A stretch of DNA of 42,604 bases from Patescibacteria group bacterium (GTDB lineage Bacteria > Patescibacteriota > Microgenomatia > UBA10105 > UBA927): contig JAHJMO010000030.1 of the NCBI GenBank assembly GCA_018821245.1, positions 1 through 42,604 on the forward strand, given 5' to 3'; not shown here. Positions within the stretch are counted from its first letter, which is position 1. Below are more model-generated notes on this DNA. The model was not told where the DNA came from. It worked only from the letters and a program-made list of their open reading frames with translations, and ran no database searches.

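Noticed and set aside
1116-42489. Many other plus-strand and off-frame open reading frames over the giant gene
   Set aside because: They lack ribosome-binding sites and promoters, and their compositions are those of antisense shadows. Only the three frames at 10867-11258 have independent support.
765-42604. Recoded TGA (Gly) as in some candidate phyla
   Set aside because: The giant frame is open under the standard code. Nothing requires reassignment, and gene A ends properly at TGA.
765-42604. Modular polyketide or non-ribosomal peptide synthase
   Set aside because: No carrier, condensation, adenylation or ketosynthase motifs are seen.

Overview
The window is dominated by one uninterrupted minus-strand reading frame that ends at 765 and is still open at the right edge (42604). 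It has at least 13,941 codons from the first in-window start (GTG, 42588-42590), about 1.5 MDa, and is probably longer. Residue numbers below count from that GTG. Three clues suggest an uncultivated bacterium, possibly of the Candidate Phyla Radiation (Microgenomates-like): Pro/Thr linkers, the dispersed in-frame element that reads LRLRSGQ, and short period-7 repeats. Omnitrophota, another group known for giant proteins, is an alternative. The standard code (TGA = stop) is consistent with everything seen. I saw no rRNA, tRNA, CRISPR array, integrase or transposase.

Left end (1-768): a period-7 microsatellite, then a 20-codon minus-strand relic homologous to the C-terminal tail of the giant protein. 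Next is a plus-strand MNT/HepT (nucleotidyltransferase/HEPN) toxin-antitoxin pair with an extended -10 promoter placed for a leaderless transcript. The hepT stop codon overlaps the giant gene's stop codon, and the two genes converge.

Giant protein, N- to C-terminus (42604 down to 765): a Cys-rich, Pro/Thr-linked extracytoplasmic-looking start; Ala/Gly-rich hydrophobic helices; coiled coils; a SecA-like superfamily 2 ATPase (GSGKST, DEAQ, FTGTP, QAAGRDR); an Ala- and Trp-rich region; a calcineurin-like phosphoesterase; a coiled coil; a second, partly degenerate phosphoesterase; intein 1 (344 aa, with a nuclease-like insert); an alpha-helical repeat region; an HExxH metalloprotease-like module; two GHKL (Hsp90/MutL-type) ATPase modules; a SprT-like HExxH...HTPEF module; intein 2 (282 aa); a very long unassigned region; a GNAT-like acetyltransferase; a Rossmann methyltransferase-like domain; a hydrophobic segment; a Cys-rich stalk; and a C-terminal HExxH peptidase resembling the anthrax lethal factor/PPEP (M34) group. 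Several modules occur twice, and recurring linker motifs mark joints, so the gene looks assembled from duplicated and fused cassettes.

The most unusual local structure is inside intein 2. The segment where a homing endonuclease usually sits appears to be a foreign insert of about 400 bp. On the plus strand, antisense to the giant frame, it carries three tiny predicted membrane-protein genes (65, 33 and 27 codons) with an ATGA start/stop overlap, a strong Shine-Dalgarno and a TTGACC-17-TATGCT promoter. The giant frame reads through the insert as an Asn/Lys/Gln-rich stretch. Together with the nuclease-like insert in intein 1 and the toxin-antitoxin pair at the gene's 3' end, this makes the locus look like a landing site for selfish cassettes. 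How the whole protein works is not known to me; a secreted or surface polyprotein remodelled by protein splicing is an inference.
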